10,917 nucleotides of DNA. Origin: JAIEPT01 sp038217425. GTDB taxonomy: Bacteria > Planctomycetota > Planctomycetia > Gemmatales > Gemmataceae. The DNA lies in assembly GCA_038217425.1 (NCBI GenBank), contig JBBQPM010000216.1, forward strand, positions 1-10,917, in the 5' to 3' direction. The notes under the pieces were generated by a model. The model searched no databases. It saw nothing but the letters and a program-made list of their open reading frames with translations, and was not told where the DNA came from. A program made the position numbers and the translations under genes. Every line of letters starts with the position of its first letter. The stretch's first letter is position 1. Positions 1 to 6,216 of this stretch are shown here, one piece after another.

Positions 1-220
1 GCCCCCCACGTCCGGCGAACGTCACGCCGCCTTGCGCGTTCGTGAGGCACGTTTGTTATGTGCCGCGTTGAAATCATGGCACGTTATAAACGTGCCCCAC
101 GTCCGGCGAACGTCAAGCCGCCTTGCGCGTTCGTGGGGCACGTTGGTAACGTGCCGCGTTGAAATCATGGCACGTTACAAACGTGCCCTACGTCCGGCGA
201 ACGTCAAGCCGCCTTGCGCG
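1..220. repeat. 91-bp tandem repeat array with nested hairpins, capturing the 3' end of the LPS kinase gene
   Basis: Two full 91-bp units (8-98 and 99-189) and a 31-bp partial unit (190-220) lie head to tail. The full units differ at 7 positions by my count (about 92% identity), and the partial unit matches the first 31 bases of unit 2 exactly. Bases 1-7 look like the tail of an earlier unit, so the array probably continues to the left of the window. Bases 204-220 of the partial unit are the stop and last codons of the kinase gene; the same gene-end sequence, including the stop, recurs in each unit, so the array arose by repeated duplication of the gene terminus plus downstream DNA. Each full unit holds two GGCACGTT-N3-AACGTGCC hairpins whose starts are 32 bp apart: 46-64 (degenerate at the inner pairs), 78-96, 137-155 and 169-187 (the last three perfect). 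There are no spacers, so this is not a CRISPR array. Confidence 0.93.
89..144. repeat. Long inverted repeat spanning the junction of repeat units 1 and 2
   Basis: AACGTGCCCCACG at 89-101 is exactly complementary to CGTGGGGCACGTT at 132-144, giving a 13-bp stem. A competing fold uses an 11-bp outer stem (89-99 with 134-144) plus an inner 6-bp stem (CGAACG 107-112 with CGTTCG 128-133). This fold shares arms with the small hairpins at 78-96 and 137-155, so the two structures are mutually exclusive. In the minus-strand operon transcript it lies just past the kinase stop codon and could slow 3'-exonucleases or help termination. There is no U-tract, so it is not a classical intrinsic terminator. 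Confidence 0.7.
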
Positions 221-1109
221 CCTGCAATTTCTCGTTGTGATCCAGGTAACGCCGGCCCTTCAGCGTCACCAGGCGACGCAAGATTCGCTGCCACACGCTC
301 GGTTTGCCGCCGACGTAGCACTTCCAGAAGTAAAGCCGATCGCGGACGTCGATGCCTTCATTCCACGTCGAAAACAGCAAGCCCCCAAGATCCTTCACGA
401 GCCAGTTTGGCCAGGTGAACCGGTGCCGGGCGAGGCGGTGAAAATCGATCATCCACACCCGTTCGCGCCATTCGCTCCGCGGCTCAAGACAATCCGCGCG
501 GGCAACGTAGAAGTGGCACAGGTAGAGATCTTTATGGAAGAAACACTTATCGTGCAAAAGATGCGCGAGCCGCGCCAGCTCCGCGATGAGCCCGCGCTTC
601 CATCGGCGAAACGTCGGCGCATCCAGATGCTGCTGCGCCAGCGGGATCGCCTGATGCAGCGCCAGCTTGCCGGTCAACTCCTCGATGGCGAGCACGCTTT
701 GCAGACGTCCGTGCGGGCCGACCGCTTGCCCCGCAGCGACGATGGCGGGCGTCGGAATCTCCAACCGCTGGGCCGTCTGCAGATGATGGAACTCCTCCAG
801 CCCAGGTGACCACGCCGCGCGGGGCCAAAGCGTCGCCAGCAGGCCGCGCCACCAGGGGAGTTGATAGTGCCGTTTGAGGTACACGCTGAGCGTTTGGGAG
901 CCCGAGCGCAGCAGCCAGCGCCCGGTCGATCGGCCCTGCTTGGAGTGGAAGTCGTCGGTCATCTCCGCGGCGAGGATCGTGTCGCGCCAGTCGGCGCCCG
1001 CGAACTCGGCCCAGTCGGCGCGCTCGTGCCACGTCCAGCACGTTTCGCGCCAGCGCTGTGCCAGGCTCGTCGGCGATTGCGACATCGGGTTGTCATGGAC
1101 GCTACTCAT
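204..1109 (-). CDS. Lipopolysaccharide core kinase, WaaP/InaA (Kdo/heptose kinase) family
   Basis: A 301-residue protein-kinase-like protein, predicted to transfer phosphate from ATP to an inner-core sugar (heptose or Kdo) of LPS on the cytoplasmic side of the inner membrane. Visible motifs are VYLKRHY at about 77-82 (candidate ATP-binding lysine K79), SPGLEEFHHL at 101-110 (candidate helix-C glutamate), catalytic loop HKDLYLCHF at 192-200 with D194, and metal-binding MIDFHR at 220-225 with D222. The order and spacing fit the LPS kinase family, and the length is near that of WaaP. The ATG at 1109 is chosen because it overlaps the waaF stop as ATGA and follows AAAGG at 1114-1118; a second ATG at 1085 is possible. 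The reading frame stays open upstream to 2183 but only as a shadow of waaF. It is the last gene of the operon, and its 3' codons are copied into the tandem repeats downstream. The exact acceptor sugar cannot be read from the sequence. Confidence 0.85.
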   Translation of the reverse strand: MSSVHDNPMSQSPTSLAQRWRETCWTWHERADWAEFAGADWRDTILAAEMTDDFHSKQGRSTGRWLLRSGSQTLSVYLKRHYQLPWWRGLLATLWPRAAWSPGLEEFHHLQTAQRLEIPTPAIVAAGQAVGPHGRLQSVLAIEELTGKLALHQAIPLAQQHLDAPTFRRWKRGLIAELARLAHLLHDKCFFHKDLYLCHFYVARADCLEPRSEWRERVWMIDFHRLARHRFTWPNWLVKDLGGLLFSTWNEGIDVRDRLYFWKCYVGGKPSVWQRILRRLVTLKGRRYLDHNEKLQARKAA

Positions 1110-2155
1110 GACGCCTTTCGTGTCTGGGCCGTCCGTTCGACAAGGTCGACGACGGCGTGGTAAACTTCCGCGGGGAGCAGTTCCGTCATGCAGCGATGAT
1201 CGAGCGGGCAGCGGCGCAGTTGACACGGACCGCAGGGGACTTTTTTCTGTAGATGAGTGGCCCGGTCGTAGAACGTCTCGGTCCAACCGATGTGCGTGGG
1301 GCCGAAGAGGGTGACGACGGGGCGTCCGAAGGCGGCGGCGAAGTGGCGCGGGCCGCTGTCGGTGGTGACCAGCAGATCGGCTCGGCGAATGAGCGCCTTG
1401 GTGAGCCCGAGCGACACGGGGGCGTCGGCAAGGGAGTGGACCAGAGGCCGGGCTGCCAGGCGGGCGATGTGCCGGGCGATTTCGCGTTCGGCGGGGCCGC
1501 ATAAAACAAGCACGCCGGCGTCGCGCCAGTCGGCCAAGTCCTGCGCGAGCCGGGCGAAGTAATCGACGTCCCAGTACTTCGACGCGCCGAACGCCGCCCC
1601 GGGATTCAGGCAGAACACCTCGCGGCCGCCGAAGCCGCACTGCTGCCAGATACGGTCGGCCTGATCTTCGTCGGCGGGCGTCGTGAACAGTTCCATGCGA
1701 TGGCCGGGGTTGTGACACCCCGCGGTCACGGCCAATCGGTTGTAGTCGTCGATGACGGGCATCGGTTCGAAGCCGCCGTCGGCGCTGCGTTTGGCCTGCA
1801 GCCGATCGGTGAGGAGACGTCCTCGGCCATAACGATCGAAGCCGACGATGCGCCGGCATCCGCCGAGCCAGGCGGTGGCCGCGGAGCGGAACGTGTTGGG
1901 GAACAGGATGGCCAGATCGGGTTTCGCGGCTCGCATGCGCCAGGCGACATTCCACCAGCGCTGCGTCCACGGGCCTTGGCGGTCGAGGAACGTGAGGTTC
2001 TGAAACCACGGGTTGCCGCTCAGCAGCCCGGCGACGTACGGCTTGCAAACGCCCGTGAGTTCGGCGTCGGGAAACCGATCGCGCACGGCGCGGATGGCGG
2101 GCGTGGCCATCACCACGTCGCCGATCCAGTTCGGGAGAAAGAGTGCGATCTTCAT
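1106..2155 (-). CDS. waaF: Lipopolysaccharide heptosyltransferase II (GT9 family)
   Basis: A 349-residue ADP-heptose:LPS heptosyltransferase, which adds L-glycero-D-manno-heptose to the inner core at the cytoplasmic face of the inner membrane. GT9 hallmarks are visible: NWIGD at 9-13 after the first beta strand, NPGAAFGASKYW at 184-195 (nucleotide/heptose binding, with the family Lys), TTDSGPRHFAAAFG at 264-277 (the usual TxDSGxxHxAAA), FGPTHIGWT at 284-292, and the WaaF-type tail CGPC...CPLDHRCM at 308-323. Length matches E. coli WaaF (about 348). The start at 2155 gives the canonical N-terminus MKIALFLPNWIGD; the longer frame to 2284 translates an intergenic hairpin and is rejected. An 82-bp gap with that hairpin separates it from hldE. 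It overlaps the kinase gene by 4 bp (ATGA), suggesting translational coupling. Its donor substrate is the product of the HldE pathway encoded just upstream. A heptosyltransferase I role cannot be excluded. Confidence 0.92.
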   Translation of the reverse strand: MKIALFLPNWIGDVVMATPAIRAVRDRFPDAELTGVCKPYVAGLLSGNPWFQNLTFLDRQGPWTQRWWNVAWRMRAAKPDLAILFPNTFRSAATAWLGGCRRIVGFDRYGRGRLLTDRLQAKRSADGGFEPMPVIDDYNRLAVTAGCHNPGHRMELFTTPADEDQADRIWQQCGFGGREVFCLNPGAAFGASKYWDVDYFARLAQDLADWRDAGVLVLCGPAEREIARHIARLAARPLVHSLADAPVSLGLTKALIRRADLLVTTDSGPRHFAAAFGRPVVTLFGPTHIGWTETFYDRATHLQKKVPCGPCQLRRCPLDHRCMTELLPAEVYHAVVDLVERTAQTRKAS

Positions 2156-2168
2156 CGGCTTCTCTGTG

Positions 2169-2225
2169 GAGCCCGCGGCGCAAGCAAGGGTCGGAATGAA
2201 GAATCCTTGCTTGCGCTGCGGGCTC
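2169..2225. repeat. 21-bp-arm inverted repeat in the hldE-waaF gap (probable interspersed repeat)
   Basis: Arms 2169-2189 and 2205-2225 are complementary at 20 of 21 positions around a 15-bp loop. The single exception is G2177 opposite T2217, a G-U wobble in plus-strand RNA but an A-C mismatch in the operon (minus) transcript. The arm contains GCGCAAGCAAGG. It nearly fills the 82-bp gap between hldE and waaF. No T-run follows, so it is not a standard terminator of hldE. The sequence resembles a repeat I recall as common in planctomycete intergenic DNA, where it gives spurious peptides of the PQRKQGF kind; this link is from memory and unchecked. Confidence 0.85.
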
Positions 2226-2237
2226 GAGTGTAATTCG

Positions 2238-3725
2238 CTACGCCGCCCGCATGCGGTCGATGAGGTTCGTGGTCGAGAAGCCATGATGCAGCTTCGCGAG
2301 GTAGACTCGGCCGCCGTACGATTCGACGAACTCGGCTCCCACCACGTCTTCCTTGCGATAGTCGGCGCCTTTCACGAGCACGTCGGGCCGAATCGCCTCG
2401 ATCAACTCGATCGGCGTCTTGTCGTCGAAAACCACGACGTAGTCGACCGCCTGCAATCCCGCGAGCACCATCGACCGCGCGGGAAGAGCTTGCACCGGAC
2501 GAGTCGGCCCCTTGAGCGCACGGATGCTGCCGTCGCTGTTGAGCCCGACGACGAGGAGGTCGGCCTGAGCGCGGGCGTCTTGCAGGTATTGCACGTGTCC
2601 CGCGTGCAGGACGTCGTAGCAGCCGTTGGTGAAGGCGATCTTTTGGCCCAGGCGTCGGCGTTTGTCGAGTTCCTGCACGAGTCCGTGCAGCGCGAGGATC
2701 TTGTTGCCGGCGCTCGCGCCGGTTTGCAAGCCGCCGTGCAGGATGTCGCGGATGATTTCGTCGCGGGTGACGGTGGCGACGCCGATCTTTTCGACTTCGA
2801 GCCCGCCGGCGACATTGGCGAGCCCGATCGCGTCTTCATACTCGGCTCCCGCGGCAAGCGCCATGCCCAGGACGCTCATGACCATGTCGCCGGCGCCGGT
2901 GATGTCGTACACGGCGCGGGGACGGGTCGGCAGAATCTTGAGCCGGCCGTCGCGGTGCTTCAGGCACATGCCGTCCTTGTCGAGCGTGATGATCGCCGCC
3001 TCGAGGTCGAGTTTCTCCTGTAAGTGGATCGCCGCCTCGTGGATCTCCGCGAGCGAATTGAGCGTTCGGCCCGCGGCGAGCCCCGCCTCCAGGCGATTGG
3101 GCGTGATCGCCGAGCAGCCGTGGTACTTGCGATAATCTTCGCCGCGAATCGGGTCGGCGAGCGTGCGGATGCCGCGGGCGTCCGCAGCGGCGATCACCTC
3201 CGCCATCAGCCTCGGCGTGCAGACTCCCTTGTCGTAGTCGCTGATGAGTACGATGTCGGCTTTACGAACTTGTGCCACCAGGATGCGAATCAGCGCCGCC
3301 TCGATGCCCGGCTCCAGGGCGGAGCGATCTTCGAAATCGACGCGCATCATCTGCTGCGGATGGCGATGTTGCGCCCGGCCGATGTAGCGCTCCTTCACGG
3401 TGCTGGGCCGTGCGGCATCGGTGAGGACGGCTTCGTGATCGATGCCGAGGTCGGTGAGAATGTTGCGAATGCGTCCCGCGTCGGGATCGCAGCCGACGAC
3501 GCCTGCGATCGACACGCGAGCCCCCAAAGCGCGCAACATCGTGGCGACGCTGCTGGCGCCGCCCAGACGTTCCTCCCGGCGATCGGCGCGCAGGAGAATG
3601 ACGGGGGCTTCCTGGCTGATGCGTTCGGCGTCGCCCCAGACGTAGCGATCGAGCATGAGATCGCCGACGACGAGGACGCGCGGTTGTCCGAGGTTTTGCA
3701 CGAGATCGATGAGATCGGTCGACAT
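2238..3725 (-). CDS. hldE: Bifunctional heptose-7-phosphate kinase / heptose-1-phosphate adenylyltransferase
   Basis: A 495-residue two-domain cytosolic enzyme of ADP-L-glycero-beta-D-manno-heptose synthesis. It phosphorylates D-glycero-beta-D-manno-heptose 7-phosphate at C1 and, after a phosphatase step (GmhB, not in this window), adenylylates the 1-phosphate. The N-terminal PfkB/ribokinase domain (about 1-325) shows GDLMLDRYVWGD at 21-32, LGGASSVA at 54-61, SDYDKG at 162-167 and DITGAGD at 274-280 with catalytic D280. The C-terminal cytidylyltransferase-like domain (about 345-495) shows TNGCYDVLHAGHVQYL at 366-381 with the HxGH motif (H374, H377), KGPTRPV at 405-411, LVKGADY at 450-456 and a GFSTTNLI end. 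Length is close to E. coli HldE (477), so both halves look complete. The ATG at 3725 follows a strong GGAAGGGA ribosome site. It feeds the heptosyltransferase encoded next; a repeat hairpin lies in its 5' gap. Confidence 0.96.
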   Translation of the reverse strand: MSTDLIDLVQNLGQPRVLVVGDLMLDRYVWGDAERISQEAPVILLRADRREERLGGASSVATMLRALGARVSIAGVVGCDPDAGRIRNILTDLGIDHEAVLTDAARPSTVKERYIGRAQHRHPQQMMRVDFEDRSALEPGIEAALIRILVAQVRKADIVLISDYDKGVCTPRLMAEVIAAADARGIRTLADPIRGEDYRKYHGCSAITPNRLEAGLAAGRTLNSLAEIHEAAIHLQEKLDLEAAIITLDKDGMCLKHRDGRLKILPTRPRAVYDITGAGDMVMSVLGMALAAGAEYEDAIGLANVAGGLEVEKIGVATVTRDEIIRDILHGGLQTGASAGNKILALHGLVQELDKRRRLGQKIAFTNGCYDVLHAGHVQYLQDARAQADLLVVGLNSDGSIRALKGPTRPVQALPARSMVLAGLQAVDYVVVFDDKTPIELIEAIRPDVLVKGADYRKEDVVGAEFVESYGGRVYLAKLHHGFSTTNLIDRMRAA

Positions 3726-3776
3726 GCCTGATTCCCTTCCTTGGGTTTTCGATTCAGCACGTACTCTTCGTTACAA

Positions 3777-3886
3777 AGCTAACCACAGAGGCACAGAGAA
3801 CACCGAGAAGGAGAGAATGCGAACAGAAGAAATCGGCCGCCTCTCTCTTTTTCTTTCTCGCTTTCTCTGTGTCTCTGTGGTTAGCT
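3777..3886. repeat. 110-bp long-hairpin repeat (MITE/REP-like) between the DHS-like gene and hldE
   Basis: Arms 3777-3800 and 3863-3886 pair at 23 of 24 positions; the exception, G3791 against T3872, is a G-U wobble in plus-strand RNA. The inner part is strongly strand-asymmetric: purine-rich on the left (about 3804-3830) and pyrimidine-rich on the right (about 3840-3862), so much of it can also pair, giving a near-continuous stem of about 110 nt. It occupies most of the 175-bp gap between the DHS-like stop and the hldE start. The arm (TAACCACAGAGGCACAGAG) matches a dispersed intergenic repeat I recall from planctomycetes and other bacteria, giving spurious HRGTENTE peptides; this match is from memory. 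I see no convincing hldE promoter in the remainder of the gap. Confidence 0.88.
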
Positions 3887-3900
3887 GTTTCTTCGTACTT

Positions 3901-4896
3901 CTACGCCGCGGCCGCTTCCTGCAACTCGGCGGCATTTTCCTTCGCCAGCTGACTCGCCACGCTCACGTGCAAGAGCGGGATCAGGATTTCGTGATGGCCG
4001 ATCAGCTCGATCCCTTCGGCCGACGGACGTTCGACGACGTTGACGCGGGCGCGGTACTGCGCCTGCTTGTCGAGGTTCACCGTCACCAATCCGTCGAGGC
4101 TGTGGCCCAGATTAATGACCACGGAGACCGCTTTGACGAAGACTTCCGGCATGATGACGGCGCTGCCGAGATTCATCCAGACGCCGGCGTGCATCGTCGA
4201 CACGACTCGACACAGCCGGCGGAAATCGATGAGCGACGCTTCGCCCAGGGCGGCCCCGGAAACGTGCGGATGCATGTGCACGATGTCGGTCCCCAGCGCG
4301 ACGTGGACCGTGCAGGGGATCCCCTTGCGATACGCGGCGAGCACCAGGCTCGACTCGGCATGGCGGGGACTGAGGTCGTCGAGGTATCGGCCCATGGCCC
4401 AGCCGAGGCCGAGGTCGTTCTCGGAACCGGCGCGGGCCGCGACCGCGAAGGCGTCGGCGGTTTCGCGGGCCATGCCGAACTGCCCGCGCGGCAGTTGCGT
4501 GCCGACGTTCTCGCTGGTTTTGCCAACGTACGCCAGCTCGAAGTCGTGAATCGCCGCGGAGCCGTTCATGCTCACGGAGTGGATGAGTCCCTGGTTGATC
4601 CAGTCGATGAGATACGGAGCGCAACCGGTCTTGATGACGTGCCCGCCGATGCCGATGGCGACGGTTCGGCCTTCGCGGTTGGCGCGGACGATGTGGTTGG
4701 AGACCCGTCCCAGATCCCTGGCGCCGAGCTGGCGCGGCAGCGAATCGAGCCAACCCTCGACGCTGGACGTCGGCGCCGTCGGCCTGCCCAGGTCGTCGTG
4801 AAAGACTTTCGAGGGGCGCGATTCGACTTCGTAGGTCTTGATGCCGCTCAGGTCGAGCGGTTTATGGGCTTCATAATCGGGATGATGCAGGTTCAT
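3901..4896 (-). CDS. Deoxyhypusine synthase-like conserved protein of unknown function
   Basis: A 331-residue soluble protein with no signal peptide or membrane segment. Its layout recalls the deoxyhypusine synthase (DHS) superfamily of NAD-binding Rossmann-type enzymes: GIGGHVIKTGCAPYLIDW at 82-99, SMNGSAAIHDFELAYVGKTSENV at 109-131 (parallel to the DHS segment ending in a His-Asp-Phe-like motif), GTDIVHMHPH at 202-211, and NLGSAVIMPEVFVKA at 242-256. I do not see the C-terminal segment carrying the catalytic lysine of true DHS, and bacteria lack eIF5A, so a deoxyhypusine role is unlikely. Polyamine-type aminobutyl transfer or another NAD-linked reaction is possible but not shown. The ATG at 4896 has a very strong GGAAGGAAGGA site at 4899-4909 and lies inside the lpxK 3' end (26-bp overlap), so the two genes are surely co-transcribed. 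The C-terminus is Ala/Glu-rich (about 312-331). The coding call is secure; the family assignment is moderate. Confidence 0.8.
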   Translation of the reverse strand: MNLHHPDYEAHKPLDLSGIKTYEVESRPSKVFHDDLGRPTAPTSSVEGWLDSLPRQLGARDLGRVSNHIVRANREGRTVAIGIGGHVIKTGCAPYLIDWINQGLIHSVSMNGSAAIHDFELAYVGKTSENVGTQLPRGQFGMARETADAFAVAARAGSENDLGLGWAMGRYLDDLSPRHAESSLVLAAYRKGIPCTVHVALGTDIVHMHPHVSGAALGEASLIDFRRLCRVVSTMHAGVWMNLGSAVIMPEVFVKAVSVVINLGHSLDGLVTVNLDKQAQYRARVNVVERPSAEGIELIGHHEILIPLLHVSVASQLAKENAAELQEAAAA

Positions 4897-5959
4897 GGTC
4901 CTTCCTTCCGTGGTTGACTCTTGCGTTGAGCGACTTCTTCACCAGCTCCAAAAATTCCGTTTCGCCGGCGTGCACCTGGATGCCGATCCGAAGCGCCCAA
5001 AGCTCATGCCCCTCGAGCCGTTCCAGGCGAATCTTGACGAGATCCTTCTGACTCGTGGCCACGACCGTGCCGACAGGGAGGTCGCGGGCCCAGCGGCGCA
5101 GGTCGTCGATATCCGCGCGCGTGTACGGATGATGGTCGGGATACGTTCGCCAGGCGACAACTTCGTGGCCCAGCTTTTCGAGCGTGCCGCGAAAGGCGTT
5201 CGGATTGCCGAGCCCGCAAAACGCGGCGAGACGCTGCCCTTGCCAGGCGTTCACGGCTTGGGTCGCGCCACCGGAATTCACCCATAGGCTGGGAGCATGC
5301 GACGTTTCGACGACCGCGAGTCCGGGCGCCAACGTTTCGATTTTCCTGCGAATGTTCGCCACGTCCGCGGACTGATCGGAGCGCGTGATGACGGCGACGT
5401 GTGCCCGCCGTAAGCCGCGAGGCGATTCCCGTAAGAGCCCGCGTGGAAATATATAACCATGGCCCCACGGGCAGGTCGCGTCGATCAGCACGATGTCGAG
5501 ATCGCGGCGCAGGCGGCGATGTTGAAAGCCGTCGTCGAGGATCAAAACTTCGCTCTCGAGTTCCAGGGCCGCGGTCTGCGCGAGGAGGACGCGATCGCGG
5601 CCTTGCAGATGCGGCACGTCCGGACAGTTCTCTTCGAGCACCAGCGCCTCGTCGTTACGGCCATGTTCGCCGGCATAGCCCCGGCTCAGGATGGCGACTT
5701 GCAGATCGTTTTCGCGCAAGCGCTGGGCGAGGTACTCGACAAAGGGGGTTTTGCCGGTGCCCCCCAGCGTCAGGTTGCCGACGCTGAGAACGGGGACCGA
5801 GGCGGCGAACGATTGCTTCCAGCCGCGCGCGTACGCAAAATTACGCAGGCCCATGATCCAGCCGTAGGGGATCGAGACGAGCCAAAGCCCGGCCCGCACG
5901 ACGGCGGCGATCAGGCCCGTTCGTTCTCCCCGCATCAGGCTCAGAAAATACTCTTGCAA
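4871..5959 (-). CDS. lpxK: Tetraacyldisaccharide 4'-kinase (lipid A biosynthesis)
   Basis: A 362-residue inner-membrane-associated P-loop kinase that phosphorylates the 4' position of the tetraacyldisaccharide 1-phosphate lipid A precursor. Visible are an N-terminal hydrophobic helix at about 14-37, SVGNLTLGGTGKTP at 59-72 (Walker A), LSRGY at 91-95, LDDGFQHRRL at 141-150 (Walker B region with catalytic Asp), FPRGLLRE at 171-178, TRSD at 192-195, FCGLGNP at 247-253, DHHPYT at 275-280 and TSQKD at 302-306. Length is slightly longer than E. coli LpxK (328) and in line with long bacterial homologues. The start is TTG: no ATG or GTG occurs between it and the upstream in-frame stop at 6002-6004, GGGGGAA at 5963-5969 can serve as ribosome site, and residues 1-12 (FLSLMRGERTG) look family-like. 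The next ATG at 5935 lacks a ribosome site. It is the first gene of the operon, with a promoter at 6001-6030. Confidence 0.95.
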   Translation of the reverse strand: MQEYFLSLMRGERTGLIAAVVRAGLWLVSIPYGWIMGLRNFAYARGWKQSFAASVPVLSVGNLTLGGTGKTPFVEYLAQRLRENDLQVAILSRGYAGEHGRNDEALVLEENCPDVPHLQGRDRVLLAQTAALELESEVLILDDGFQHRRLRRDLDIVLIDATCPWGHGYIFPRGLLRESPRGLRRAHVAVITRSDQSADVANIRRKIETLAPGLAVVETSHAPSLWVNSGGATQAVNAWQGQRLAAFCGLGNPNAFRGTLEKLGHEVVAWRTYPDHHPYTRADIDDLRRWARDLPVGTVVATSQKDLVKIRLERLEGHELWALRIGIQVHAGETEFLELVKKSLNARVNHGRKDHEPASSRL

Positions 5960-6000
5960 CGATTCCCCCGCGCATAACCCCCGGATCTTCCAGGGACCGT

Positions 6001-6030
6001 GTTATAGCGTGTTTCGCGGAACGGCGTCAA
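6001..6030 (-). promoter_or_regulatory. Sigma70-type promoter for the lpxK operon
   Basis: On the minus strand, TTGACG (6030-6025) and TATAAC (6006-6001) are separated by 18 bp; each matches the consensus at 5 of 6 positions. Transcription would start near 5994, leaving a leader of about 35 nt before the lpxK TTG. It lies in the 257-bp region divergent from the ABC permease gene. For the permease I see only a weak candidate (TTCAAT 6150-6155 and GATAGT 6174-6179, 18-bp spacing), which I do not call. Confidence 0.6.
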
Positions 6031-6216
6031 TGCAGGTTGCCCCGCGCCCGCAAACTCTTCCAGGCTTGCCCAATTGCGCACTCGGAAAATCTGCCATTGC
6101 TATTTGTGCCCGGCAAAGGCATACGGTTTGCGAGGATCCCGATCGCGCGTTCAATTCGCGGGCGGGATCTGCCGATAGTTGTGCAGGCACTCTGTTCGAA
6201 CCGAAGGAACCACCCC

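Noticed and set aside
1..220. CRISPR array
   Set aside because: The units are contiguous 91-bp repeats with no unique spacers of constant length and no cas genes nearby.
1110..2183. N-terminal extension of the LPS kinase reading frame to a 659-residue protein
   Set aside because: The extra part is Arg/Pro-rich shadow sequence antiparallel in content to nothing known and lies over the well-supported waaF frame; the ATGA overlap at 1106-1109 gives a better start.
2169..2225. Rho-independent terminator of hldE
   Set aside because: The stem is strong, but no T-run follows on the minus strand and the next gene belongs to the same pathway.
2156..2284. Longer waaF start at 2284
   Set aside because: The extra 43 residues overlap the hldE end and translate the intergenic repeat; the start at 2155 gives the canonical GT9 N-terminus.
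2013..3023. 336-residue plus-strand open frame
   Set aside because: It is antisense to waaF and hldE, both of which have complete family motifs; no independent motif is visible.
3655..4917. 420-residue plus-strand open frame
   Set aside because: It runs antisense to hldE and the DHS-like gene, translates the hairpin repeat into a low-complexity peptide, and shows no domain; it is a high-GC shadow.
6009..6216. Upstream extension of the permease or a small gene in the divergent region
   Set aside because: No ribosome site, no family-like sequence, and the lpxK promoter occupies part of it.
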